The notes under the pieces were generated by a model. The model was not told where the DNA came from and made no database searches. It saw only the letters and a program-made list of their open reading frames with translations. From Verrucomicrobiaceae bacterium E54 (lineage in GTDB: Bacteria; Verrucomicrobiota; Verrucomicrobiia; Verrucomicrobiales; Akkermansiaceae), in NCBI GenBank assembly GCA_022548915.1, contig JAKZES010000049.1:1-39684 (forward strand): a stretch of 39,684 nucleotides of DNA. The letters are read 5' to 3'. Within the stretch, counting starts at the first letter, position 1, and each line of letters starts with the position of its first letter. A program made the translations under genes and the position numbers. This document shows positions 8,570 to 16,706 of the stretch, piece after piece.

Positions 8570-9145
8570 TCAGGCATCTCTGTGCGGCTGGGGAATCTTG
8601 TGCAATTCAAGTTGTCTCCGCCACTCGGCCCGCACCCGCCGGGGATTGTCGAGCGGACCGTCACAGGCCCGGCCCCTGACCCGGACGCCGCGCCGCGCCC
8701 GGTCGGGAAAATCCCGGGTTTCGGAAATCCAAGTGCTCCACCAACGCCACAGGCCGTCGATGGGAGTGACGCTCACATAGGGCAATCCGAGCTTCTCCGC
8801 TTCCCCGGCGAGCCAGGCATCGCGCTCCCGCCCTCGAGTCATGATGTGGTCCTCCGGCCGCGTCCACGCCGCCCACAGGCCGAGCACGCGCCGATCAAAA
8901 GCCTCGGCGACTTCGCTCGCCACCGGATGGAGGATCTCCAGCGTCTTCCGCCCGACGCCGTCCATCCCGTCGAGACGCTCGAAGCGCATGGCCACCAGTG
9001 CGAAATCGAACTGCACGGCGCCCTGATCCGGCAACACCCGCCCGAGCGAAAAGCCCGCACACGCGCACGGCCGTTCCTGTTTCAGGGCCGGGCGCACGAT
9101 CTGTCCCTCGAAGCGGGGATGCCGCAGCAGTCGAAGCTCATTCAT
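8570..9145 (-). CDS. Hypothetical protein
   Basis: This 191-residue protein is of no family I recognise. It is soluble-looking, Arg- and Trp-rich, with segments such as DGVGRKTLEILHPVASEVAE and GLWRWWSTWI. Its ATG overlaps the stop of the upstream 326-residue gene by 8 bp, so the two are translationally coupled and likely act together. The last residues are strongly basic. Confidence 0.6.
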   Translation of the reverse strand: MNELRLLRHPRFEGQIVRPALKQERPCACAGFSLGRVLPDQGAVQFDFALVAMRFERLDGMDGVGRKTLEILHPVASEVAEAFDRRVLGLWAAWTRPEDHIMTRGRERDAWLAGEAEKLGLPYVSVTPIDGLWRWWSTWISETRDFPDRARRGVRVRGRACDGPLDNPRRVRAEWRRQLELHKIPQPHRDA

Positions 9146-10118
9146 CGCTCCAGATCGCGGTGGATCTTTTCCAGATGACGGCGTCGTCTTTGCCGACCCG
9201 GTCGAGCCACGTGCCTTGGAGCCAGATGGTTCCCTGGATCATCTGTCCCTTGCGGGGCGGAGCGCCTTCTGTCCAAGCGGCGCGAAAGAGATAGACCACC
9301 AGACAATGCCCGCTGGGAAGTTCGTCCGGCAGACACTCCACTTCCAAGCGCCATCCCTGAAACTCGGGTCTCGGCCTGATACCCGTCACCCGCCGGACCT
9401 TGCCGATCAGCATGTGGTGGTCGTGGTGGTCGGAAAAGAGCGTCCTCAATCGGTCGCTGGTCACCGTCAGGTGGAAGTCCGGATCGTCCGCCTCGGCATG
9501 CCTGCCTTCGTCACGAAGTTCTTGTTTGCGGAGTTCTACCATCGGGCCTTCGCGGATGATCCACGGATCGCTGAAATAGGTTTCCATCGACAGTCCGAGG
9601 CCCACCAAGGCCACGCGAGCGAGGCCGGTCCGCTTCCATGAGTCCGCCCTCTCGGCAAAATCAGTGGCGAAGAACTCAAGATCATGGCCGCTCGCCGTCT
9701 CCGCGACGACCGTGCCCTCATACGGGCCGTAGGAATCGGTGGTTTGCTCGATCCGGACAATCCACTCCGAGCTGCGAACCAGCACCGGGTAGGCGGAAAC
9801 CAGATCATAGGGCTCATCGTAGCTCGCCACCCCACACAGAAATCGAAAGCGGATCGACGCCTGGGGAAACTCACAGGCTTCGACCCGTGCGTATTCGCCG
9901 CCGGACCACGGTGCGGGAGCAGGATCGCCGATCCCACTGGCCAAAAGAAGGAATTTGTCGATCAGCCCGTCGAGTTGGCGCTCGTCGGTCACTCCGAGTG
10001 CCCGCCAGTGGTGGCCGTGGCCTAGAGTGCCTTCCACCGGGTCGGCTGAGGAATCTTCGGGCGGATGACTGCGCCAGGGATCGGGCAACCATCCCGAATC
10101 GGAGGGAATTTCCGTCAT
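9138..10118 (-). CDS. Hypothetical protein
   Basis: This 326-residue protein has no signal peptide, membrane segment or motif that I can name. It is acidic to neutral and mixed alpha/beta (for example EGTVVAETASGHDLEFFATD and MLIGKVRRVTGIRPRPEFQG). The C-terminal part (GHCLVVYLFRAAWTEG, then KGQMIQGTIWLQGTWLDRVG) could be a small beta-barrel. It is the first gene of the reverse-strand accessory block and is coupled to the next gene. It begins next to the REP-like repeat cluster, which fits an accessory region. Confidence 0.6.
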   Translation of the reverse strand: MTEIPSDSGWLPDPWRSHPPEDSSADPVEGTLGHGHHWRALGVTDERQLDGLIDKFLLLASGIGDPAPAPWSGGEYARVEACEFPQASIRFRFLCGVASYDEPYDLVSAYPVLVRSSEWIVRIEQTTDSYGPYEGTVVAETASGHDLEFFATDFAERADSWKRTGLARVALVGLGLSMETYFSDPWIIREGPMVELRKQELRDEGRHAEADDPDFHLTVTSDRLRTLFSDHHDHHMLIGKVRRVTGIRPRPEFQGWRLEVECLPDELPSGHCLVVYLFRAAWTEGAPPRKGQMIQGTIWLQGTWLDRVGKDDAVIWKRSTAIWSDE

Positions 10119-10285
10119 GGGGGGATTTCAGCAAACAGGGTCGGACATATGTGGGGTGAATCCGGGCAGCGGTCGGCCCGGATGCGCGGATGGTGCCGGA
10201 GAGTGAGCTTGTGAGGGACTGGAACACGATGAAATTCCCTGACCGCTTCCGATGCCTGGCGGTGTCATGCGTGGCAACAACACCC

Positions 10286-10590
10286 CGTGCGCCCCGTTGG
10301 GGGGCGCGGGGATCGGCGGGAGGCGGCGGACCAGAGTGAAATCCGGGACGGATTTCACCCTTCGCTATCACCGATCGCGCCGTTGGCGCGGGGGAGGTGA
10401 TGCGACAGCGGGCCCATTGACGACCCAGTGACCGCAGTCCGTGTCGTTGGTGCGGGAATTGCGATGCGACGGAATTGTGGTCGGCGCGCCGATTCACGGC
10501 CCCAACGGGGCCGACGGCGATAGCGAAGGGTGCCGAAGGCACCCTGGAACCCTGGAACCCCCACCCCATCGCGCCCCAACGGGGCGCACG
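10286..10590. repeat. Cluster of REP-like hairpin elements
   Basis: The gene-free stretch 10119-10607 holds at least four GC-rich hairpins of one type with a GTT/AAC loop: around 10289-10307, 10376-10390, 10499-10513 and 10571-10587 (GCGCCCC-AAC-GGGGCGC). Elements 10356-10391 and 10497-10532 are inverted copies of each other, matching at about 29 of 36 positions and sharing CACCCTTCGCTATC. Several of their differences are paired changes within the stem that keep base pairing. A perfect 10-bp hairpin GTGAAATCCG/CGGATTTCAC lies at 10336-10358. I see no credible gene in this stretch. Confidence 0.75.
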
Positions 10591-10607
10591 GAGGGCCGCC
10601 GATGGCC

Positions 10608-13600
10608 TCACCCGTGGCCGAGCCCTTTGAGGGTCTCGAGGATCGCCTCGATCTGCTCGCTGCGCTTGCGGCTCTTGCGGCCGAAGAGTCCGGAAAGCCC
10701 CTCCGCCGTGGCAGCGGGGTCGGCGGCGAGATGCTGGCGGATGAGGGCGACCTGCTCCGGCAACCTCGAAGGCCACGACAAGGCCTTGGCCCCCGGCGGC
10801 CGCGCGGTTTTCGTCGGCGCGGTGCCATCGTCGGCGAGCGTTTGTTGGACGGGGCCGGCCTCGGCAGCGCCGGGATTCTGATAGTCGGGCCGCAGCCAGC
10901 GGACCCGCCCCTGCCGCTCCTCGGCGGCACGTGCGTGGTTGAGCGCGACGAGGCGGCTGAGCAGCTGTTCCCGTCTTCCGTCTTCGGTCTTGGCGTGTTC
11001 CGTCTCGGCCGCCAGGTCGCTCCAGCCGTAGGCTTCGAGGACGGCGGCGTCGAGTTCGTCGTGGAGCTGCCGGAGCAGGGTGACGAGGCCCTGGTCGTGG
11101 ATCTTCCTTTCCTTGTCGGTGAGGGCCTCGCCGGCGCGGAGCTTTTCGAGGACGTTGTAAATGCCGGTGAGCGTGAGGCCGGGATGCAACTCCTGCTGCC
11201 GCTTGCGGTGCGCGTCGAGCCGCTCGCCCAAATCGCGGATGCGCTGCTTGAGCGGGCCTTCGGAGAGATCGGGAAAGGGGAAGGGGTCGAAGCAACGGGA
11301 CTTGTTGTAGCGGGGGTCGTTGCCCATCCCAAGACGCCCGCCGGCGGCAAGCGCCCATGTCACGTGGATCGTGGAGGAGAGGACGCCGAGGTGGAAGGCG
11401 TCGTCGGAGGCGATGGCGACCAGCATGTTGTCCGGGAGAATGCTTCGGTCGAGGAAGGTGAAGAAGCGGTGTTTGCTGGTCTCGACGGTGGCGATGTAGC
11501 GGGGGAGGTTGGCGAGTGCGGGACGAAAATCGCGGCGGGGCTCGCCGAAAATCCACCAGTTGATGCGATAGGTGTCTCGATTGTTTTGGTCCCGCTCAGG
11601 TTTCACGTGCGTGAGCACATGCTGATAGAGTGTGGGACATTCGGACCGCGCCTGCTCGTCGGTTAGACCAAAGAGATCGATCACACGAACGCCGCGCGGT
11701 CGGTTGGTGAGATCCTTGCCGTTGCGGTATCCTTTGAGATGCTTCTCGATGCCGGGAATCGAGCCGAGGCCGAGTTGGGTGGCTTCCTCGTTCGTGACGA
11801 TGAAGCCGGAGCCGTGGAGCTTGACGCCGGGGCAACTGAGTTTCGAGTTGGCTTGCAGGCTGACACACGACGTCAAATCCGCGCCGATTTGCAGATTGGG
11901 GGCAAGAATGCCCCCGCTCCGAATGAGGGTCACATCCACCTCCCCATGCTCCATCGGTCGCTCGGCGGTGACCTTTTCGAGAACGCCCTCGGCCTTGCCG
12001 GGCGCGGCGACGGTCATGGCGATGCGGACGGCGGCACCGTCGGCCGAGTCGATCCACGGGTGGTCGGGAATGGCGTAGGCGAGATGGATCGGCGTTTTCG
12101 CGTGGGCGAGGAAAGGCTCGATCACGCGGCGGTTGAAGGTCTGGTGGATGGAGTTGGTGGTGATGAAGCCGAAGCGTTTGCAAAGGCCTTGCGCGGTCTC
12201 TGCAGCGGCCTTGCACCACCAGAACATGACGAGGTCGGCGGACTCGGGGACCCCGCCCTTCCAGGCCTTGCGCAGGGCTTCGGTGTAGCCGTCGCCGAGC
12301 GCCTCGCGCATGCGGGAGGCCCCGATGAAGGGCGGGTTGCCGACGATGTAGTCGGCCTGCGGCCATTCGGCGCGGCGCGGGTTCACGTAGTCGAAGAGCA
12401 CGCTGCGCGCGGATTCGTCGGGGACTTCCCTGCCGGTGACGGGGTGGGGCCTGGTCGTGTGGCCGTCCCAGATGGTGAGGATTTCGCCGCTGTCGGGATC
12501 GCGGCGCGGGATGCGTTCGTCGTAGGCGAGCACGGCGTCTTGCCGGCGGATGGACGGGGTTTTCGGCAGCAGCGGGCGGTCGCCGGTGTCGGCCTTGCCG
12601 GTGGTCTTGCGCTGCCACTGGAAGTAGCCGATCCAGAGGACGAGCTGGGCGATGGCGACGGCGTTGGGCGAGAGTTCGAGGCCAAGGAACTGCTCGGGGC
12701 GGACCTTGTATTCGCTCATCTCGAAGGTGGCGTCGCCGCCGAGGGCGGTGACGAGTTCGAGGACCTCGGCTTCGAGGCGCTTGAGGTGTTCGAGGGTGAC
12801 GTAGAGGAAGTTGGCGGTGCCGCAGGCGGGGTCGAGCACGCGGAGCGCGCACAGGTGGCGGTGGAAGTCGGTGACGAGCGCGAGCGCCTCGGCGTCGGCC
12901 TTTCGCGCCTCGGCGCGGGCCTTGGCGGCGGCGGCGGCTGCCTTCTTGGCGGCATCGGTGAGGCCGAGGGATTTCACCTCGGCATCGAGTCCGGCGGCGC
13001 GGGCTTCGAGCCGGCCGGCATCGGCATGGAGCTTGGCGGCGGCGATGCGGGTGGCCTCCCATTGCTCGCGCAGGGGATCGAGGATGACCGGGCGGATCAG
13101 GCGCTCGACGTAGGCGCGCGGGGTGTATTCGGCGCCGAGCTTGTGGCGCTCGCGGGGGTCGAGGGCGCGGGTGAGCAGGGTGCCGAAGATCGACGGCTCG
13201 ACCTCCGACCAGTCGGAGGCGGCGGCATCGGCGAGCATGTCGAGCTGGGTGGCATCGAGCGGCAGGGCGGTGGTGGATTCGAAGAGGCCGCCGTTGAAGT
13301 GGGCGATTTCCTGGAACAGGACGAGCGAGGAGGCGGTGCCGGTGGCCATTTCCTTCCACAGGGCCTGGACGTGGACGGGGAAGGCGGAGGGGTCCGACTT
13401 GAGCTTTTCGAGGAGGTCGCGGAAGCCGTCGGCGGGCAGCAGGCCGATGTCCTCGGCGAACATCGTGAACAGGCAGCGCTGGAGGAAGCCGGCGATGATT
13501 TGCGGGTCGTGGCCGGCGGCTTCGAGCGCGCGGGCGAGGCGGGCGAGGCGGCTGGCGATGTCGCGGGTGACCTCGGCGGCGCGCTTCGAGGGGTCGAGCG

Positions 13601-14180
13601 CGTGGGGGTCGGTGAAGACGAGGCGCAGGCGCTCGCGGATTTCCGGGCGGCGGAGGTCGGCGAGGAGGATGCGGTGGTGACGCGGGTCGGGGAAGCGCTC
13701 GTAGCGGCCACCGGTGCAGGTGAACTCGGCGTAGAGGTCGAGCGAGTGGCCGACGTCGCAGACGATGAGGAAGGGCGGTCGGCCGTGGGCGGCGGGCAGG
13801 TGGGTGATGTAGTCGCGACCCTGGTGGTAGGCGCGCTCGAGGGCCTGGTCGAAGGCGGCGCTGCCGCGGCGGCCGTGGCCGGTCTTGGCGGGCGCGGCGG
13901 TGTCATCGGCGGAGGTGCCCTGCTTGGTTTCGCAGACGAGATGGCGGGCCTTGTAGAGGTCGATGTAGTTGGTGGTGGCGGTGCCGTCGGGGTTCACCCG
14001 GGTGATCGCGCGGTCGAAGACGTAGAGGTTGCGCTCGGGGTCGGGCGAGGTCGGGTCGGGCCGCTGGACTTCGAGAATGTCGCAGAGTTCCGAGAGGAAC
14101 ATCTGGTAGTTGGCCCGTTCGGCGGCGCCGGAGTTTTCCCAGCGGGTGATGAAGGCGTCGATGGCATCGGCCGGGGGCAT
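10608..14180 (-). CDS. MmeI-like single-chain restriction-modification enzyme (N6-adenine methyltransferase)
   Basis: This 1190-residue protein has the domain order of MmeI-type (type IIL/IIG) enzymes. The N-terminus carries a nuclease motif D74-X9-E84-T-K86 (DLYKARHLVCETKQG), the same spacing as in MmeI. A helical spacer follows (LGAEYTPRAYVERLIRPVIL), then an Ala/Lys-rich coiled insertion. The methyltransferase core has the SAM-binding DPACGTANF near 450-458 and the catalytic NPPF at 615-618. The target-recognition region is about 700-950. The tail (EQVALIRQHLAADPAATAEG and on) looks like a small winged helix. The ATG at 14180 is preferred; the open frame upstream is low-complexity. The family methylates adenine on one strand and cuts at a distance. 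No separate R, M or S gene adjoins it. Recognition sequence unknown. Confidence 0.85.
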   Translation of the reverse strand: MPPADAIDAFITRWENSGAAERANYQMFLSELCDILEVQRPDPTSPDPERNLYVFDRAITRVNPDGTATTNYIDLYKARHLVCETKQGTSADDTAAPAKTGHGRRGSAAFDQALERAYHQGRDYITHLPAAHGRPPFLIVCDVGHSLDLYAEFTCTGGRYERFPDPRHHRILLADLRRPEIRERLRLVFTDPHALDPSKRAAEVTRDIASRLARLARALEAAGHDPQIIAGFLQRCLFTMFAEDIGLLPADGFRDLLEKLKSDPSAFPVHVQALWKEMATGTASSLVLFQEIAHFNGGLFESTTALPLDATQLDMLADAAASDWSEVEPSIFGTLLTRALDPRERHKLGAEYTPRAYVERLIRPVILDPLREQWEATRIAAAKLHADAGRLEARAAGLDAEVKSLGLTDAAKKAAAAAAKARAEARKADAEALALVTDFHRHLCALRVLDPACGTANFLYVTLEHLKRLEAEVLELVTALGGDATFEMSEYKVRPEQFLGLELSPNAVAIAQLVLWIGYFQWQRKTTGKADTGDRPLLPKTPSIRRQDAVLAYDERIPRRDPDSGEILTIWDGHTTRPHPVTGREVPDESARSVLFDYVNPRRAEWPQADYIVGNPPFIGASRMREALGDGYTEALRKAWKGGVPESADLVMFWWCKAAAETAQGLCKRFGFITTNSIHQTFNRRVIEPFLAHAKTPIHLAYAIPDHPWIDSADGAAVRIAMTVAAPGKAEGVLEKVTAERPMEHGEVDVTLIRSGGILAPNLQIGADLTSCVSLQANSKLSCPGVKLHGSGFIVTNEEATQLGLGSIPGIEKHLKGYRNGKDLTNRPRGVRVIDLFGLTDEQARSECPTLYQHVLTHVKPERDQNNRDTYRINWWIFGEPRRDFRPALANLPRYIATVETSKHRFFTFLDRSILPDNMLVAIASDDAFHLGVLSSTIHVTWALAAGGRLGMGNDPRYNKSRCFDPFPFPDLSEGPLKQRIRDLGERLDAHRKRQQELHPGLTLTGIYNVLEKLRAGEALTDKERKIHDQGLVTLLRQLHDELDAAVLEAYGWSDLAAETEHAKTEDGRREQLLSRLVALNHARAAEERQGRVRWLRPDYQNPGAAEAGPVQQTLADDGTAPTKTARPPGAKALSWPSRLPEQVALIRQHLAADPAATAEGLSGLFGRKSRKRSEQIEAILETLKGLGHG

Positions 14181-14415
14181 GGTGGAAGCGTAAGTGGCCG
14201 CCGAATCCGATGGCAAGGTGGGGCCCGAGTAATCTTTCCGGGCCAAAAGTTCCGCCGATTGGCGGCGGAGGGCGGGTGCGTGGCGCTGCGGGCAGCGATC
14301 TTCGGTGGGGGCACGGTCACGGAATACCAAAAGGCCTCGGCATTGCGGGAGCCGGTGAGCGACGACGAGCTTTGAGGTGGAATTCCCCGAACTTTGCGCT
14401 TGGAAGTTCAACCGC

Positions 14416-14433
14416 CCGCTAGGGAACTAGCGG
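14416..14433 (+). promoter_or_regulatory. Hairpin directly upstream of the gltX start
   Basis: A perfect 7-bp stem CCGCTAG/CTAGCGG with a GGAA loop ends one base before the gltX ATG (14435). The purine-rich AGGGAA, the only Shine-Dalgarno-like stretch here, lies in the loop and stem top. The structure could modulate ribosome access; a role is inferred. Confidence 0.45.
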
Positions 14434-14434
14434 C

Positions 14435-15748
14435 ATGCACGTCCGCACCCGCTTCGCCCCGTCGCCGACCGGTTTCCTCCACGTCGGCGGCGCACGCACC
14501 GCGCTGTTCAATTTCCTCTTCGCCCGCCACCACGGCGGCAGCTTCGTGCTGCGCGTGGAGGACACCGACAAGGAGCGAAACACCGGCGACGCGCGGGCCG
14601 CCATCTTCGATGGCATGAGATGGCTCGGACTCGATTGGGACGAGGGCGAAGGCAAGGGCGGCGACTACGGGCCCTACAACCAGTCCGAGCGCACCCACCT
14701 CTACGACAAGTGGTTCGAGGTCCTGCTCGAAAAGGACCGCGTCTACGAGGACGACGGCGCCTGGCGTTTCCGCTTCGAGCGCAAACCGGTCACCATGAAC
14801 GACCTCGTCTGCGGCGAAGTCACCATCGACTACCGGAATCTCGACAACAACCCGGACATGGTCGTGCGCCGCTCGGACGGCTCCTACGTCTTCCACTTCG
14901 TCAACGTGGTCGATGACCTGGAAATGAAGATGACCCACGTGATCCGCGGCGAGGACCACCTGATGAACACCCCGAAGCACCTCCAGCTCTTCGAGGCCTT
15001 CGGCGTCGAGCCACCGCAATACGCCCACATGCCGCTCACCCTCAATGCCGACGGATCCAAGATGTCGAAGCGCGACGAGGGGGCGATCATCGGCGACTAC
15101 CCGAAGGCCGGATTCATCGCCCCGGCGGTGGCCAACTTCATCGCCCTGCTCGGCTGGAATCCGAAGACCGAGGAGGAGGTCTTCACCATGGACGAACTCA
15201 TCGAGCGCTTCTCACTGGAGAACATCAACCGCTCGCCCGGTCGCTTCGACTCCGAGAAATGCGCGTGGATCAACCAACAGCACCTGCTCAAGCTCGACCC
15301 GGCGGCCTTCGCCGAAGCCGCCCGACCTTTCGTCGAGACCGCCAGCCTGCCGATCACCGACCGCTACCCGGCCGCCGCCGCCTCGGTGCAGGAAAAGGTC
15401 CGGCTCCTCTCGGAGGTGCCCGAGGCCCTCGATTTCCTGCTCAAGGATGACATCGGGATCGACGGGCAGGCCCTGGAGAAGGTGAGGAAGAGCGAGGCCG
15501 CCGGCACGCTGCTCGCCGCGCTGGCCGATGCCCTGGAGTCCCTCGACCGATGGTCCGCCGATGCCGCCAAGGAATGCATCGGCACCACCGCCAAGGCCAA
15601 CGGCGCGAAGCCCGGCCAGCTGATGTTCCCCACCCGGGTCGCCCTCAGCGGCAAGACCGGCGGACCCGACCTCGGCGACATCCTCGGCATCCTTGGCAAG
15701 CAAGAATGCGTCAAGCGCCTGCGCGACTTCGTGGAGCGCCGGTTATGA
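14435..15748 (+). CDS. gltX: Glutamyl-tRNA synthetase
   Basis: A class I aminoacyl-tRNA synthetase that charges tRNA with glutamate in the cytoplasm. The protein opens MHVRTRFAPSPTGFLHVGG, which includes the HIGH-equivalent HVGG at 16-19. It has RVEDTD (glutamate site), HVIRGEDHLMNTPKHLQL, and KMSKR at 209-213. At 437 residues it is near the short end for the family but has the C-terminal anticodon-binding helices (GQLMFPTRVALSGKTGGPDL). The start is fixed by the family's invariant N-terminus. The stop codon TGA lies inside the left arm of a long inverted repeat. Whether it is discriminating for tRNA-Glu or also charges tRNA-Gln cannot be told from the sequence; gatCAB is not in the window. 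Confidence 0.95.
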   Translation: MHVRTRFAPSPTGFLHVGGARTALFNFLFARHHGGSFVLRVEDTDKERNTGDARAAIFDGMRWLGLDWDEGEGKGGDYGPYNQSERTHLYDKWFEVLLEKDRVYEDDGAWRFRFERKPVTMNDLVCGEVTIDYRNLDNNPDMVVRRSDGSYVFHFVNVVDDLEMKMTHVIRGEDHLMNTPKHLQLFEAFGVEPPQYAHMPLTLNADGSKMSKRDEGAIIGDYPKAGFIAPAVANFIALLGWNPKTEEEVFTMDELIERFSLENINRSPGRFDSEKCAWINQQHLLKLDPAAFAEAARPFVETASLPITDRYPAAAASVQEKVRLLSEVPEALDFLLKDDIGIDGQALEKVRKSEAAGTLLAALADALESLDRWSADAAKECIGTTAKANGAKPGQLMFPTRVALSGKTGGPDLGDILGILGKQECVKRLRDFVERRL

Positions 15749-15799
15749 AACCGGCATTCTCCAAACAGGTCCGGATGCCGGTTTCATAACCGGCGTTCC
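15733..15799. repeat. Long inverted repeat between gltX and aroE
   Basis: Left arm 15733-15762 and right arm 15773-15799 are near-perfect reverse complements of each other (about 27-30 bp each). Each arm is itself a small palindrome, GCCGGTTATGAAACCGGC. The left arm forms the last codons and stop of gltX. There is no T-run, so it is more like a paired REP-type element than a classical terminator, although it could end or stabilise the gltX transcript. A third copy lies at 24421-24450. Confidence 0.75.
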
Positions 15800-15810
15800 T
15801 CTCCATCACC

Positions 15811-16698
15811 ATGTCCCTGTTCACACTCGCCACCCTCGCCGACGCCTCCGCCGGTCCGAAGCCCGCGCGCCTCGCCGTGATCGGGCACCCGGTCGGGCAT
15901 TCGCTTTCGCCGCAGATGCACCAGCCGGCGCTCGATGAAGCCGGCATCGACGCCCGTTACGTGGCGCTCGAGGTGGAGCCCGGCGAGGTCGCCCGGGCCT
16001 TCACCCGGATGCGAGAGCTCGGCTTCATCGGCTGCAATGTCACGGTGCCGCACAAGTTCGAGGCGCTCGAGGCCTGCGACGAGATCGACGACACCGCCCG
16101 CTCCTTCGGCGCGGTGAACACGGTGCGTTTCGACGCCGACGCCACCCGCGGCACCAACACCGACGGGCAAGGCTTCGAGCAGGCGGTCAAGGAAGCGCTC
16201 GGACTCGATCTTCCCGGCGCCGCGGTCGCCATCTTCGGTGCCGGCGGAGGTGCCGGCGGTGCGATCGCCGCCCACTGCGCGCGGCGGCAGGTCGGGCGCC
16301 TCGTGCTGGTCAATCGCACGCTCTCCAAGATCGAGACGCTCGCCGGGCCACTGCGGGAACGGCATCCGGATCTTGATCTTCACCTCGTCGCCGCCGATGC
16401 CATCGACGAACCCGGGAACCTCGAGCTCGTGCGGAGTGCCGCGCTGCTGGTGAACACCTCGTCCCTCGGACTCAAGGACGACGATCCGTCACCGATCCCG
16501 GTCGGGTGCCTCACTTCGCGGCATGCGGTCTTCGACACCATCTACCATCCCACCGCTCTGCTGAAGGCGGCCGGCGACATCGGTGCCGTTCACGCCAATG
16601 GCAGCCTGATGCTCCTCCACCAGGGCGTCGCCGCCTTCCGCTACTGGTTCCCCGATCGCGATCCGGAAGCCGCGATGCGCCGCGGGCTGCTCGGCTGA
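15811..16698 (+). CDS. aroE: Shikimate dehydrogenase
   Basis: AroE reduces 3-dehydroshikimate to shikimate with NADPH in aromatic amino acid synthesis. The 295-residue protein shows the substrate-binding SLSPQMH, the NVTVPHK motif with catalytic K82, TNTDGQGF with D118, the nucleotide-binding GAGGGAGGA, and VLVNRT, which favours NADP. The C-terminal region has NTSSLGL, VFDTIYHPTALL and the final GSLMLLHQGVAAFRYW. The ATG at 15811 gives an N-terminus some 20 residues longer than usual (MSLFTLATLADASAG), but no later start fits as well. It converges on the zinc-ribbon membrane protein gene with an 8-bp gap. Confidence 0.93.
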   Translation: MSLFTLATLADASAGPKPARLAVIGHPVGHSLSPQMHQPALDEAGIDARYVALEVEPGEVARAFTRMRELGFIGCNVTVPHKFEALEACDEIDDTARSFGAVNTVRFDADATRGTNTDGQGFEQAVKEALGLDLPGAAVAIFGAGGGAGGAIAAHCARRQVGRLVLVNRTLSKIETLAGPLRERHPDLDLHLVAADAIDEPGNLELVRSAALLVNTSSLGLKDDDPSPIPVGCLTSRHAVFDTIYHPTALLKAAGDIGAVHANGSLMLLHQGVAAFRYWFPDRDPEAAMRRGLLG

Positions 16699-16706
16699 AA
16701 CCAAGA

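Noticed and set aside
10119-10607. Small protein genes in the repeat cluster
   Set aside because: The open frames here are made of hairpin repeats and have no start context or family resemblance.
11739-14375. 878-codon open frame on the plus strand opposite the MmeI-like gene
   Set aside because: It is Gly/Glu/Val-rich low-complexity sequence without any motif, a product of high-GC codon bias opposite a well-supported gene.
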